This document shows, piece by piece, positions 42,143 to 51,149 of a stretch of DNA of 64,000 bases. The first letter of the stretch is position 1. Every line of letters starts with the position of its first letter. Where the stretch lies: positions 124,001 to 188,000 of the forward strand of contig NZ_JAUEQY010000003.1 in NCBI RefSeq assembly GCF_030406325.1, given 5' to 3'. This DNA is from Actinomadura sp. DC4 (GTDB taxonomy: Bacteria > Actinomycetota > Actinomycetes > Streptosporangiales > Streptosporangiaceae). The notes beneath the pieces are model-generated. The model saw only the letters and a list, made by a program, of their open reading frames with translations, did not search any database and was not told the DNA's origin. The position numbers and the translations under genes are program-made.

Positions 42143-43741
42143 ATGGCCCAGATCACCGCACTGCGCGCGGGCGATCCACAGACGCTCGGCGCGTATCGCC
42201 TGACGGGCCGCCTGGGCGAGGGCGGCCAGGGCGTCGTCTTCGCCGCGCACGCCCCGGACGGCTCCCCGGTGGCGCTGAAGGTCCTGCGCGACGAGTGGTC
42301 GGCGGACGGCCGGGTGCGCGAGCGGTTCGCCAAGGAGGTCGGGGCGGCCCGGCGGGTCGCGCCGTTCTGCGTCGCGCAGGTCCTGGACGCCGACCTGTCC
42401 AGCTCACCCCCGTACATCGTGACCGAGTTCGTCGACGGGCCCACCCTGCTGGAGGCCGTACGGACCGAGGGGCCGCGGTCGGGCCCGGCCCTGCAGCGTC
42501 TCGCCGTGGCCACCGCGACCGCGCTCGCCGCGATCCACGAGGCCGGCGTCGTGCACCGCGACTTCAAGCCGGCCAACGTGCTGCTCGGCCCCGACGGCCC
42601 GCGCGTGATCGACTTCGGCATCGCCCGTACGGTGGACGGCGCGACCACGTTCACCGGCGGCATCGTGGGCACTCCCTCGTACATGGCGCCGGAGCAGTTC
42701 GAGGACCGGGCCATCGGGCCGGCGGCCGACGTGTTCGCCTGGGGGTGCGTGGTCACCTTCGCCGCGACCGGCACCTCGCCGTTCGGCGGCGGCAGTGTGG
42801 CCGCGATCAGCCACCGCATCCTGCGCGGGGAGCCCGAGCTCGGCGGGCTGACCGGGCCGCTGCGGGACGTCGTCCTCGCCTGCCTGGCCAAGGACGAGAC
42901 CGCCCGGCCGTCGATGCGGCACCTCCTGCTGTGGCTGCTCGGCCGCCCGGACGCGGCGCGGGCGCCGATCGGCGAGGCCCTCGCGGCCGGGCGGCGGACC
43001 GCGGTCATGGCCGAGCCGCCGCGGCCGTACGCGACCCTCGTGCAGCCCGGGACCGTGCCCGTACGCCCGCGTACGGGCCTGCGCGCGGCGCTGATCGGGG
43101 CGGGCGCCGTCGTCGCGGTCGCGGCGATCGCCGCCGCCGCGCTGCTCTGGCCGGACGGCGACGGCGGGTCCCCCGTCCACACGAACAGCCCGGCGCCCCC
43201 GACCACGGCGGCCGCGCAGAACCCGGGCGGGCTGGCCCGTACGCCGCGCCTGGGCCTGGAGTTCTGGCAGAACGGCGCCCAGGACGCGATGACGTTCGGG
43301 CAGCACGGCGCGAACGACGTCGTGACCGTGGCGATGAAGAAGGCGCCGTTCGAGCTGAGGTTCCCCAAGCAGCCCAAGGACGTCGCCGTCGAGGTGTGCG
43401 CCTGGGTGGACGACAGCGTCTTCTCGCTCCAGGACGGCGCGCCGGTGAGCGCCAACCCCTACTTCCGGCCGGGCACCGGGATCGCCGACTACGAGTACGG
43501 CAGCGGCACTCTGTACCTCAACAACGAGGGCCACAACCAGTTCGCCGGCACCCGGATCGCCGCGCAGTCCTCGACGCAGGACAAGGTGTACGTCGCCCAG
43601 ACCTGGCGCGACCAGCAGAGCACGCCCCTGCAGCAGCAGCGCGGCGACCTGTACCTCACCGTGTTCATCGACAAGGACAAGGACGGGAAGTTCAAGCTGA
43701 CCGGCCCGGCGGAGTACGAGTTCCTGATCCTGCACTTCTGA
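42143..43741 (+). CDS. Membrane Ser/Thr protein kinase (PknB-like)
   Basis: 532 residues; AGGGAG lies 6 nt before the ATG. All kinase elements are intact: GRLGEGGQGVVFAA, Lys46, HRDFKPANVL (138-147), DFG (157-159) and GTPSYMAPEQF. One membrane helix (about 313-335) follows, and the outer domain of about 190 residues (LGLEFWQNGAQDAMTFGQHGANDVV...) has no PASTA repeats, so its signal is not obvious. This contrasts with the degraded kinase at 9726. Confidence 0.9.
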   Translation: MAQITALRAGDPQTLGAYRLTGRLGEGGQGVVFAAHAPDGSPVALKVLRDEWSADGRVRERFAKEVGAARRVAPFCVAQVLDADLSSSPPYIVTEFVDGPTLLEAVRTEGPRSGPALQRLAVATATALAAIHEAGVVHRDFKPANVLLGPDGPRVIDFGIARTVDGATTFTGGIVGTPSYMAPEQFEDRAIGPAADVFAWGCVVTFAATGTSPFGGGSVAAISHRILRGEPELGGLTGPLRDVVLACLAKDETARPSMRHLLLWLLGRPDAARAPIGEALAAGRRTAVMAEPPRPYATLVQPGTVPVRPRTGLRAALIGAGAVVAVAAIAAAALLWPDGDGGSPVHTNSPAPPTTAAAQNPGGLARTPRLGLEFWQNGAQDAMTFGQHGANDVVTVAMKKAPFELRFPKQPKDVAVEVCAWVDDSVFSLQDGAPVSANPYFRPGTGIADYEYGSGTLYLNNEGHNQFAGTRIAAQSSTQDKVYVAQTWRDQQSTPLQQQRGDLYLTVFIDKDKDGKFKLTGPAEYEFLILHF

Positions 43742-43755
43742 CCAGGGCCCGGAGG

Positions 43756-44934
43756 TCAGGCGTGCGGGCGGAACGCCACGCGTACACAGCCGTCCTTCTT
43801 GTGCTTGAACAGGTCATAGCCGCGCGGCGCCTCGTCCAGCGGCATCTCGTGGGTGGCCAGGTGGCGGGTCGACAGTTCGCCGCTCGCCATGCGCTTGAGC
43901 AGCATCGGGACGTAACGCTGCCCGTGCTGCTGCGCGCCGGAGACCGTCAGGCCCTTGTTCATCAGCACGCCGAGCGGGAAGTTGTCCACCATCCCGCCGA
44001 ACACGCCGAGGACGAAGACCGAACCGCCCTTGCGGCAGGCGTAGATGGCCTCGCGCAGCGCGGTCGGCCGCTCCTTCGGCATGCGGAGCCGCTGCTTGAC
44101 CATCGCGTACGCGTACTGCCCGTCCGGCGCGGTGGTGGCCTCCATGCCGACCGCCTCGATGCAGACGTCCGGGCCGCGCCCGCCGGTGCGTTCCCGCAGC
44201 TCGGCCTGGACGTCCGTACGGGAGTAGTCGATCGTCTCGGTGTCCATGTACCGCTCGGCCATGGCCAGCCGCTCGGGCAGGCGGTCGATGACGATGACCT
44301 GGTCGGCGCCGAGGATCTGCGCCGCGCGCGCCGCCATCTGGCCGACGCCGCCCGCGCCCCACACGGCGACGACGTCGCCGGGCTTGACGCCGCCCAGATG
44401 CGCGCCCATCCAGCCGGTCGGCGCCGCGTCGGAGGCGTACAGGGCGTCCAGATCGCCGACGCCGTCGGGCACCGGGAAGGTGCCGTAGTCGGCGAACGGG
44501 ATCCGGATGTACTCAGAATGGCTGCCCTTGAAACCGCCCATGGCGTGGGAGTAGCCGAACACGCCGCCGGACTCGAAGCCGAGGGCCGTCTGTTCCAGGT
44601 CCCAGTTGGGGTTGGTGTTGTCGCACAGCGACCACAGGTCGTGCGTGCAGTACCAGCAGCGGCCGCAGCCGATGAACGAGGTCACCACGACCCGCTCGCC
44701 CACCTTGCGGCGGCGGACCCCGGGGCCGACCTCGACGATCTCCCCCATGAACTCGTGCCCCATCACGTCGCCCGCCTGCATGGTCGGGACGAAACCGTTG
44801 ATGAGGTGCAGGTCGGACCCGCAGGTCGTGGTCAGCGTGACCTTCAGGATGGCGTCCTGGTCGTTCAGGATCTGCGGGTCCGGGACCCGCTCCACCGCGA
44901 TCTTGTTCACGCCCTCCCAGCACAGCGCCTTCAC
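43756..44934 (-). CDS. Zinc-dependent alcohol dehydrogenase (MDR superfamily)
   Basis: About 392 residues from the GTG at 44934, which has GAGGGG upstream. Catalytic zinc ligands are in TTTCGSDLHL and GHEFMGEIVEVG; structural zinc Cys are in GCGRCWYCTHDLWSLCD. The Rossmann motif is AVWGAGGVGQMAA. This matches the glutathione-independent formaldehyde/alcohol dehydrogenase-like group, whose substrate is not fixed here. Its start overlaps the upstream membrane protein stop (GTGA), so the two are co-translated. Confidence 0.9.
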   Translation of the reverse strand: MKALCWEGVNKIAVERVPDPQILNDQDAILKVTLTTTCGSDLHLINGFVPTMQAGDVMGHEFMGEIVEVGPGVRRRKVGERVVVTSFIGCGRCWYCTHDLWSLCDNTNPNWDLEQTALGFESGGVFGYSHAMGGFKGSHSEYIRIPFADYGTFPVPDGVGDLDALYASDAAPTGWMGAHLGGVKPGDVVAVWGAGGVGQMAARAAQILGADQVIVIDRLPERLAMAERYMDTETIDYSRTDVQAELRERTGGRGPDVCIEAVGMEATTAPDGQYAYAMVKQRLRMPKERPTALREAIYACRKGGSVFVLGVFGGMVDNFPLGVLMNKGLTVSGAQQHGQRYVPMLLKRMASGELSTRHLATHEMPLDEAPRGYDLFKHKKDGCVRVAFRPHA

Positions 44935-45524
44935 CGTCGTCCCCCTCGCCGGCCGGAGAACTCCAGGAGGTCTCCGACCTGGGACGGCTGCGGCGACGGC
45001 GGCCAGTCCGGGCGCAGCACCTCGCCCGCCTCGATCATCGCCTTGGCCTCGCGCAGCGCCCGCTCGACCATGCGCCGGGGGTCCTCCTCGGGCCGCCGGT
45101 CGACCATGCCGGGCACTCTCGTACGGGGAAGCTCGCGCAGCCGGGCGCCGAGTTCGGTGCCGCGGTCGCCGGGAGCGGGACACACCTTGATGTCGACCGC
45201 GTCGCCGAGCCGGGTGAGCGGCTCCGGCAGGTCCGACCGTGAGGCGAGCCGCTGGGGCGAGCAGTTGACGGTGACCATGATCCAGCGGTTCTTGGGCGCG
45301 CGGTCCCGGCTCATGCCGGGCCGCGAGGCCATCCAGCGGACGACGCCCGCGCCGGCCACCAGCACGCCCAGCCCGCCGGCGACGCGTTTCACGTTCGTGC
45401 CGCCGACGGCGGGGACCGCCGGAAGGCCGGCGCGTGAGCGGGCCTTGGCCTGGACGGCCATCCGGCCGAGCGCACGGCAGGCCATCAGGGCCGTGCCCGC
45501 CATGATCCGGGCCGACGGCGTCAT
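44931..45524 (-). CDS. Membrane-associated protein coupled to the dehydrogenase
   Basis: About 197 residues if it starts at MTPSARIMAG (ATG 45524); starts at 45593 and 45503 are also open and none has a good ribosome site. One membrane segment (VAGGLGVLVAGAGVVRWMAS) is followed by NRWIMVTVNCSPQRLASRSDLPEPLTRLGDAVDIKVCPAPGDRGTELGARL. That stretch recalls the SRPBCC/cyclase-like proteins often placed beside such dehydrogenases, here in shortened form. The stop overlaps the dehydrogenase start by 4 nt. The exact role is unknown. Confidence 0.65.
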   Translation of the reverse strand: MTPSARIMAGTALMACRALGRMAVQAKARSRAGLPAVPAVGGTNVKRVAGGLGVLVAGAGVVRWMASRPGMSRDRAPKNRWIMVTVNCSPQRLASRSDLPEPLTRLGDAVDIKVCPAPGDRGTELGARLRELPRTRVPGMVDRRPEEDPRRMVERALREAKAMIEAGEVLRPDWPPSPQPSQVGDLLEFSGRRGGRR

Positions 45525-45750
45525 GTTCTGAGCCGGCCGGCGTCTGCGTGTTCTCTCGGCGGCGAAGCGCCACCCGCGAATCTGCTGCTGCATGGGTTCG
45601 GACCGTCCGTGAGTCGGTGGAATGTCGGCGATGCTCGGCCTTGCGAGAGCTGCCGTACCCGCGCCGACCTGGGCGTTCACGCCCGACTCGCGCTCTACGA
45701 GGAGGGTTTTACCGTTACCCGGCCAGGGCTTGGTGCGTGCGCCGGGACGG

Positions 45751-46578
45751 TCAGACCCGGCCCACGCCGGCGAGCACCCACGAGGTGCCGCCCGCCGTCT
45801 CGCCGTTGACGTCCGGGTGCCACTCGGGCGCCGGCACCAGGCCGGGGGCGACCAGGTCCAGGTCGCCGAAGAGGCGCTCGATCCGCGGACGGGTCCGGAG
45901 CACGGCCGGGGCGGTGGAGTTGCGGTACGCCTCGGTGATCGTCTCCACCTTCTCCTCGTCCTGGCCGCTGCCGGTGATCGTCGAGATCACCACGTGGCTT
46001 CCGGGCGCCAGCGCGTTCCGGAAGTTCCGTACGAGCCCGGCGGCCTCCTCGTCGTCGGGCACGAACTGCAGCACCGAGACGAACAGCACCGCGACCGGCC
46101 GCGAGAAGTCGATCAGGCCGTTGAGCCCGGGGTGGGACAGGATCGCCTCCGGCCGGCGCAGGTCGGCCTCGACGAACGTCGTGTTGCCGTTGCGGGCCAG
46201 CAGCGCCTCGCCGTGCGCCTGCACGATCGGGTCGTTGTCGACGTAGACGACGCGCGCGTCGGGGTCGACCTCCTGGGCGACCTCGTGCACGTTGCCCTGG
46301 GTGGGCAGGCCGGTGCCCAGGTCGACGAACTGGCGGATGCCGGTCTCGACGGCGAGGTGGCGTACGACACGGCGCAGGAAGGCGCGGTTCTCGCGGGCGA
46401 CCTGGCGCCCTTCGGGCATGACCGCCAGGATCGCCTCGGCCGCCACGCGGTCGGCGGCGAAATTGTCCTTGCCACCGAGGTAGTAGTTGTAGAGGCGGGC
46501 CGGGCTGGGGATCGAGACGTCGATGCCGCGAGGCTCCCGCCCGTCGGACAAATCCGGCCAACCATCACCCGAAGCCAT
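45751..46578 (-). CDS. DUF574 SAM-dependent methyltransferase (first)
   Basis: About 275 residues starting at MASGDGWPD (ATG 46578); the GTG at 46590 is possible. It matches DUF574: IPSPARLYNYYLGGKDNFAADR, FVDLGTGLPTQGNVHEVAQ, VVYVDNDPIVQAHGEALL and LDLVAPGLVPAPEWHP. The family is a Rossmann methyltransferase very expanded in actinomycetes, with unknown substrates. It is divergent from hhyS, and its paralogue lies at the other end of the hydrogenase cluster. Confidence 0.9.
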   Translation of the reverse strand: MASGDGWPDLSDGREPRGIDVSIPSPARLYNYYLGGKDNFAADRVAAEAILAVMPEGRQVARENRAFLRRVVRHLAVETGIRQFVDLGTGLPTQGNVHEVAQEVDPDARVVYVDNDPIVQAHGEALLARNGNTTFVEADLRRPEAILSHPGLNGLIDFSRPVAVLFVSVLQFVPDDEEAAGLVRNFRNALAPGSHVVISTITGSGQDEEKVETITEAYRNSTAPAVLRTRPRIERLFGDLDLVAPGLVPAPEWHPDVNGETAGGTSWVLAGVGRV

Positions 46579-46825
46579 GTTTTCGCCCACGGGGGCATCG
46601 TAGTGCCAAACGATCATCGATCTCCAATACGACTTCATCTCCCGGTAAAGCGCTCTTTCGTCACCAGGGCGTTTCCCGGCTCGGCGGACAGAAAGGCACG
46701 AGTTCCACCTTGAGCCTTTACTCCGCGTTGTCTGAATGAGGGTGTCGTATGCGAACGGCCCGCTCATAACGTCATGGAGGACTCCGGAACGCCGTCGCGT
46801 CACGCGATTTGCAATGGAGGGCCGC

Positions 46826-47893
46826 ATGACGACGTCAGAAACGCGGGCAGAGGCCGATCTGGACGAGCCGGTCGTCCATATCCTCTGGATCAACGGCGGC
46901 CTGAGCTGCGACGGCGACTCGGTCGCCCTCACCGCCGCCTCGCAGCCGAGCATCGAGGAGATCGTCCTCGGCGTGCTGCCCGGCCTGCCCAAGGTCGCGG
47001 TGCACTGGCCGCTGATCGACTTCGAGTCCGGCCCGATGCAGGGCGCCGACCCGTTCATCGAGTGGTTCTACAAGGCCGACCGGGGCGAGCTGGACCCCTT
47101 CGTCCTCGTCGTCGAGGGCTCGATCCCGAACGAGTCGATCAAGACCGAGGGCTACTGGTGCGGCTTCGGCAACAACCCCGAGACCGGCCAGCCGATGACC
47201 ACGAGCGAGTGGCTCGACCGGCTCTCGCCCAAGGCGACCGCGATCGTGTGCGCCGGCACCTGCTCGGCGTACGGCGGCATCCACGCGATGGCCGGCAACC
47301 CGACCGGCGCGATGGGCGTGCCGGACTACCTCGGCTGGGACTGGCGGTCCAAGGCCGGCCTGCCCATCGTGAACGTCCCCGGCTGCCCCGTGCAGCCGGA
47401 CAACATGTCCGAGACGCTGCTGTACCTGCTCTACCAGCTCGCCGGGCAGGCGCCGATGATCCCGCTCGACGAGGCGCTGCGGCCGACGTGGCTGTTCGGC
47501 ATGACCGTGCACGAGGGCTGTGACCGGGCGGGCTACTACGAGCAGGGCCAGTTCACCACCGAGTACGGCTCGCCGAAGTGCCTGGTCAAGATCGGCTGCT
47601 GGGGCCCGGTGGTGAAGTGCAACGTGCCCAAGCGGGGCTGGATGGGCGGCATCGGTGGCTGCCCGAACGTCGGCGGCATCTGCATCGCGTGCACCATGCC
47701 CGGTTTTCCGGACAAGTTCATGCCCTTCATGGACGAGCCGCCCGGGGCGCGGGTGTCCTCGGCCGCCAGCGGCGCGTACGGCGCCGTGGTCCGCCGCCTG
47801 CGCACCATCACGCTGCGGACCGTGGACAAGGAACCCAGGTGGCGGCACAAGGGCCGCGCACTGCTGACCGGATACCGAGCGCCGTGGAGCTGA
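46826..47893 (+). CDS. hhyS: [NiFe]-hydrogenase small subunit, group 1h
   Basis: 355 residues from the ATG at 46826 (GGAGG 5 nt upstream). It has a soluble-type small subunit layout with no Tat signal, as known for group 1h enzymes. The proximal cluster motif is CDGD (28-31) where standard subunits have CxxC; in the characterised Ralstonia enzyme this cluster uses three Cys and one Asp. Other cluster Cys are in VCAGTCSAYGGIHA, PGCPVQPDN, HEGCDRAGYYEQ, KCLVKIGCWGPVVKCN and GICIACTMPGFPDKF. The enzyme oxidises trace atmospheric H2 for persistence during starvation. Confidence 0.93.
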   Translation: MTTSETRAEADLDEPVVHILWINGGLSCDGDSVALTAASQPSIEEIVLGVLPGLPKVAVHWPLIDFESGPMQGADPFIEWFYKADRGELDPFVLVVEGSIPNESIKTEGYWCGFGNNPETGQPMTTSEWLDRLSPKATAIVCAGTCSAYGGIHAMAGNPTGAMGVPDYLGWDWRSKAGLPIVNVPGCPVQPDNMSETLLYLLYQLAGQAPMIPLDEALRPTWLFGMTVHEGCDRAGYYEQGQFTTEYGSPKCLVKIGCWGPVVKCNVPKRGWMGGIGGCPNVGGICIACTMPGFPDKFMPFMDEPPGARVSSAASGAYGAVVRRLRTITLRTVDKEPRWRHKGRALLTGYRAPWS

Positions 47894-47896
47894 CCG

Positions 47897-49681
47897 ATGA
47901 CGACCTCTCCAGAGAAGGAATCCCGGCTCGTCGAGATGGCGTGGGATCCGATCACCCGCATCGTCGGCAGCCTCGGCATCTACGCGAAGGTCGACTTCGC
48001 CGAGCGGAGGGTGGCCGAGTGCTACAGCACCTCGTCGATCTTCCGCGGCTACAGCATCTTCATGAAGGGCAAGGACCCGCGCGACGCGCACTTCATCACC
48101 AGCCGCATCTGCGGCATCTGCGGCGACAACCACGCCACGTGCTCGGTCTACAACCAGAACATGGCCTACGGTGTACGGCCGCCGCACCTCGCCGAATGGA
48201 TCATCAACCTCGGCGAGGCCGCGGAGTTCATGTTCGACCACAACCTGTACCAGGAGAACCTGGTCGGGGTGGACTACTGCGAGAAGATGGTCCGCGAGAC
48301 GAACCCGGGCGTGCTGGCCCAGGCCGAGAACACCCGATCGCCGCACGCCGAGGAGCACGGCTTCCGGACGATCGCCGACATCATGCGGTCGCTGAACCCC
48401 CTCGAAGGCGCGTTCTACCGCGAGGCCCTCCAGGTCAGCCGGGAGACCCGGGAGATGTTCTGCCTCATGGAGGGCCGCCACGTGCACCCCTCCACGCTCT
48501 ACCCCGGCGGCGTCGGCACCGTCGCCACCGTCCAGCTCTTCACCGACTACCTCACCCGGCTCATGCGCTACGTGGAGTTCATGAAACGCGTCGTCCCCAT
48601 GCACGACGACCTGTTCGACTTCTTCTACGAGGCACTGCCCGGCTACCAGGAGGTGGGCCGGCGCCGGGTGCTGCTCGGCTGCTGGGGGGCGTTCAACGAC
48701 CCCGAGCACTGCGACTTCCAGTACGCCGGCATGGCCGAGTGGGGCCGCAAGATGTTCGTCACGCCCGGCGTCGTCGTCGACGGGCGGCTCGTCACCGGGA
48801 GCCTGCTCGACATCAACCTCGGCATGCGCATCCTGCTCGGCAGCTCCTACTACGACGACTGGGCCGGCCAGGAGCCCTTCGTCACCCACGACCCGCTCGG
48901 CAACCCGGTCGACCCGCGGCACCCCTGGAACCAGCACACGATCCCGCATCCCCAGAAGCGCGACTTCGCGGACAAGTACAGCTGGGTGATGTCGCCGCGC
49001 TGGTTCGACGGAAAGGACCTGCTCGCGCTGGACACCGGCGGCGGGCCGCTCGCCCGGCTCTGGTCCACCGCCCTGGCCGGGAAGGTCGACATCGGCTACG
49101 TACGCGCGACCGGCCACAGCGTCCAGATCAACCTGCCGAAGAGCATGACGCTGCCGGAGAAGACGTTCGAGTGGAAGATCCCGATGTGGAACGGCGAGCC
49201 GCTGTCCAACGCGATCGAACGCAACCGGGCCCGCACCTACTTCCAGGCGTACGCGGCGGCGAGCGCGCTGTACTTCGCCGAGCAGGCCCTGGCCGAGGTG
49301 CGCAAGGGGCACACCAAGACGTGGGAGCCGTTCACCGTGCCGGAGGAGGCCGTCAGCGTCGGCTTCACCGAGGCCGTACGCGGCGTGCTCTCCCACCACA
49401 TGGTCATCCGCAACGGCAAGATCGCCAACTACCACCCCTACCCGCCGACGCCCTGGAACGCCAGCGTCCGCGACGTGCACGGGACGCCGGGGCCGTACGA
49501 GGACGCCGTGCAGAACACCCCGATCTTCGAGGAGAACCCTCCGGAGACCTTCAAGGGCATCGACATCATGCGCGCCGTCCGCAGCTTCGACCCGTGCCTG
49601 CCGTGCGGCGTGCACATGTACCTCGGCAAGGGCAAGGAGCTGCGCACCCTGCACAGCCCGCACGCGTTCGACAGCCGGTGA
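47897..49681 (+). CDS. hhyL: [NiFe]-hydrogenase large subunit, group 1h
   Basis: 594 residues, starting 3 nt after hhyS with GGAG 7 nt before the ATG. Motif L1 is RICGIC (70-75) and motif L2 is DPCLPCGVH (565-573), which together give the four Cys of the Ni-Fe site. About 21 residues follow His573, the tail normally removed by a maturation protease. EWIINLGEAAEFMFDHNLYQENLVGVDYCEKMV fits group 1h. It pairs with hhyS. Confidence 0.95.
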   Translation: MTTSPEKESRLVEMAWDPITRIVGSLGIYAKVDFAERRVAECYSTSSIFRGYSIFMKGKDPRDAHFITSRICGICGDNHATCSVYNQNMAYGVRPPHLAEWIINLGEAAEFMFDHNLYQENLVGVDYCEKMVRETNPGVLAQAENTRSPHAEEHGFRTIADIMRSLNPLEGAFYREALQVSRETREMFCLMEGRHVHPSTLYPGGVGTVATVQLFTDYLTRLMRYVEFMKRVVPMHDDLFDFFYEALPGYQEVGRRRVLLGCWGAFNDPEHCDFQYAGMAEWGRKMFVTPGVVVDGRLVTGSLLDINLGMRILLGSSYYDDWAGQEPFVTHDPLGNPVDPRHPWNQHTIPHPQKRDFADKYSWVMSPRWFDGKDLLALDTGGGPLARLWSTALAGKVDIGYVRATGHSVQINLPKSMTLPEKTFEWKIPMWNGEPLSNAIERNRARTYFQAYAAASALYFAEQALAEVRKGHTKTWEPFTVPEEAVSVGFTEAVRGVLSHHMVIRNGKIANYHPYPPTPWNASVRDVHGTPGPYEDAVQNTPIFEENPPETFKGIDIMRAVRSFDPCLPCGVHMYLGKGKELRTLHSPHAFDSR

Positions 49682-49691
49682 GGGGACGCCG

Positions 49692-50177
49692 ATGGAGACT
49701 CGTTTCGTCCAGGAGACCGGGGAGCGCGTCGACCGGCTGCTGGCCGACCTCGGCGGCCTCGCCGACGCGGCGGCCGTGGCCACCGCCGAGGAGCTGGTCC
49801 GCACGCTGGTCGGGCTGTACGGCGCGGGCCTCGAACGCGTGATGGAGATCGTCACCGAGGCCGGCGCGGCCGAGGCGCTCCACCGGCTCACCTCCGACGA
49901 GCTGGTGTCCGGCCTGCTCATCGTGCACGACCTGCACCCATTGACCACGCTCGAACGGGTCCGGACCGCCCTGGACGGGGTAGGTCCCCAGGTGACACTG
50001 CTGGGCGTCGCCGACGGCGTGCTCCGGATCAGGCTGAGCGGCTGCCACTCGTCGCTGGCGGCGGTCGAGCGGGCCGTCGCCTCGGCCGCGCCGGAGATCA
50101 CGGCGGTCGAGGTCGAGCGGGAGACCGCGCTCCTGCAGATCGGGCCGCGTCCGCGGGACGGGGCGGTGCGCCGATGA
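49692..50177 (+). CDS. NifU-like protein of the hydrogenase cluster
   Basis: 161 residues. A helical N-terminus of about 85 residues is followed by a NifU C-terminal-like domain: LDGVGPQVTLLGVADGVLRIRLSGCHSSLAAVERAVASAAPEITAVEVE. The standard domain carries CxxC (GxCxxCpxS) for a Fe-S cluster; here only one Cys (GCHSS) is left, so a cluster could form only across a dimer or with another partner. It starts 10 nt after hhyL. A role in delivering Fe-S or holding the small subunit is inferred from position. Confidence 0.8.
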   Translation: METRFVQETGERVDRLLADLGGLADAAAVATAEELVRTLVGLYGAGLERVMEIVTEAGAAEALHRLTSDELVSGLLIVHDLHPLTTLERVRTALDGVGPQVTLLGVADGVLRIRLSGCHSSLAAVERAVASAAPEITAVEVERETALLQIGPRPRDGAVRR

Positions 50178-50231
50178 GCGCCCTGTTCTGGCGACGCGCG
50201 AAGGCTTCGAAGGGTTCGACGGGGAGGAACG

Positions 50232-50336
50232 ATGATGAAGGGCCTGCTCACCCTGGCGGTGGTGACCGCGCTGACGGTGCTGGTCATCAACGCGCTGCCG
50301 GACCTCCGGAGGTATCTGAAGATCCGGGGCATGTGA
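50232..50336 (+). CDS. 34-residue membrane protein, DUF6893-like
   Basis: 34 residues with GGGGAGG a few bases upstream. One hydrophobic helix (LLTLAVVTALTVLVINA) is followed by LPDLRRYLKIRGM, a short basic amphipathic tail that recurs in DUF6893-type small proteins, often next to group 1h hydrogenase genes. It would place a single-span protein near the hydrogenase, perhaps for membrane tethering or electron transfer; this role is speculative. The hypA gene begins within a few bases. Confidence 0.75.
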   Translation: MMKGLLTLAVVTALTVLVINALPDLRRYLKIRGM

Positions 50337-50341
50337 CCGCG

Positions 50342-50710
50342 ATGCACGAGCTCGGGATCGCCGGGGCCGTCCTGCGGGCGGTGGAGCGGCGCGCCGCCGG
50401 GCGGCGGGTCCGCCGGGCCCGCGTACGCGCCGGCGCCCTGCTGCACATCAGCGGTCCGGCGCTCAACCAGGCGTTCATCGCGGTCTCCGACGGGACCGTC
50501 GCGGACGGCGCGCATCTCGACGTGGTCATCGAGCCGGCCCGCATCGCCTGCCGGTCGTGCGGGCGCACGGCGACCTCCGACCGGATGCTCGCCGTCTGTC
50601 CCGGGTGCGGCGGAACACGCATGGACCTTCAGGGAGGAGACGGCCTCGTCCTGGAGGCGGTCCAGTTCGCCGAGGCGGAACGGAGGGTCGGACATGAACC
50701 ATCGACGTGA
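50342..50710 (+). CDS. hypA: Hydrogenase nickel-incorporation protein HypA
   Basis: 122 residues beginning MHELGIAGAVL, with the conserved MHE nickel-binding start and two CxxC zinc pairs (CRSCG and CPGCG). HypA passes nickel, with HypB, to the large subunit. A GTG at 50333 would overlap the previous stop codon and add three residues, but the MHE start is the family norm. hypB, hypC, hypD, hypE, hypF and the endopeptidase are not in this window. Confidence 0.9.
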   Translation: MHELGIAGAVLRAVERRAAGRRVRRARVRAGALLHISGPALNQAFIAVSDGTVADGAHLDVVIEPARIACRSCGRTATSDRMLAVCPGCGGTRMDLQGGDGLVLEAVQFAEAERRVGHEPST

Positions 50711-51065
50711 AGCCGAGAGCGGCTCGCCGCCCGAGGCCGGCCGGGGCGGCGAGGAGACGCGGCGCGCGGGCGACCGGGCGTTCGGGCCGCCGCCGCCCGG
50801 CCCGCAGTGGCCCGGCCGCGAGCCGTCCGAGGCCGAGATCAACGGTGTCCCCGCGACCGACACCGAGGCCCGTACCCCTCTCGGCGTCGGCACGAGCACG
50901 ACGCGCCGGGCGGAGAAGGCCGCGAAACGGGAGAGAGACGGGGTTCACGGCAGGACGCGCCGGCCGTACGGGACCTCAGAGCCGGAGGATGACACGGGTG
51001 TGGCACCGCAGCGGCCGGTCCATCCGGAGAGCCCGCGCCTTCCGACCGGTGACCAGGCCGGATGA
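50694..51065 (+). CDS. Conserved hydrophilic protein of the hydrogenase cluster
   Basis: 123 residues, with a very good ribosome site (GGAGGG, 6 nt) inside the end of hypA. It is Pro/Gly/Arg-rich and probably disordered, with one patterned stretch SEAEINGVPATDTEARTPLGVGTSTTRRAEKAAKRE. No catalytic motif is seen. The strong ribosome site and co-location with hypA argue that it is real. Confidence 0.6.
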   Translation: MNHRREAESGSPPEAGRGGEETRRAGDRAFGPPPPGPQWPGREPSEAEINGVPATDTEARTPLGVGTSTTRRAEKAAKRERDGVHGRTRRPYGTSEPEDDTGVAPQRPVHPESPRLPTGDQAG

Positions 51066-51149
51066 TTTGACGGTCTAGTCCGCATTTACGTCGATAGACC
51101 GGTTCGAGAAATATGCCGGGAAGTGTCGATTAGAGTCGGCCTCTGTACC

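Noticed and set aside
43756-45573. Treating the dehydrogenase and its upstream partner as one 605-residue fusion
   Set aside because: The dehydrogenase begins at a GTG with a ribosome site. The upstream part of that frame is the out-of-frame shadow of the membrane protein.
50174-50341. A longer HypA beginning at 50174
   Set aside because: It would cover the 34-residue protein out of frame, and HypA proteins begin with MHE, which is at 50342.
46835-50899. A 1354-codon open stretch on the minus strand across the hydrogenase genes
   Set aside because: It mirrors hhyS, hhyL and neighbours with strong ribosome sites and motifs on the plus strand. High GC keeps the antisense frame open.
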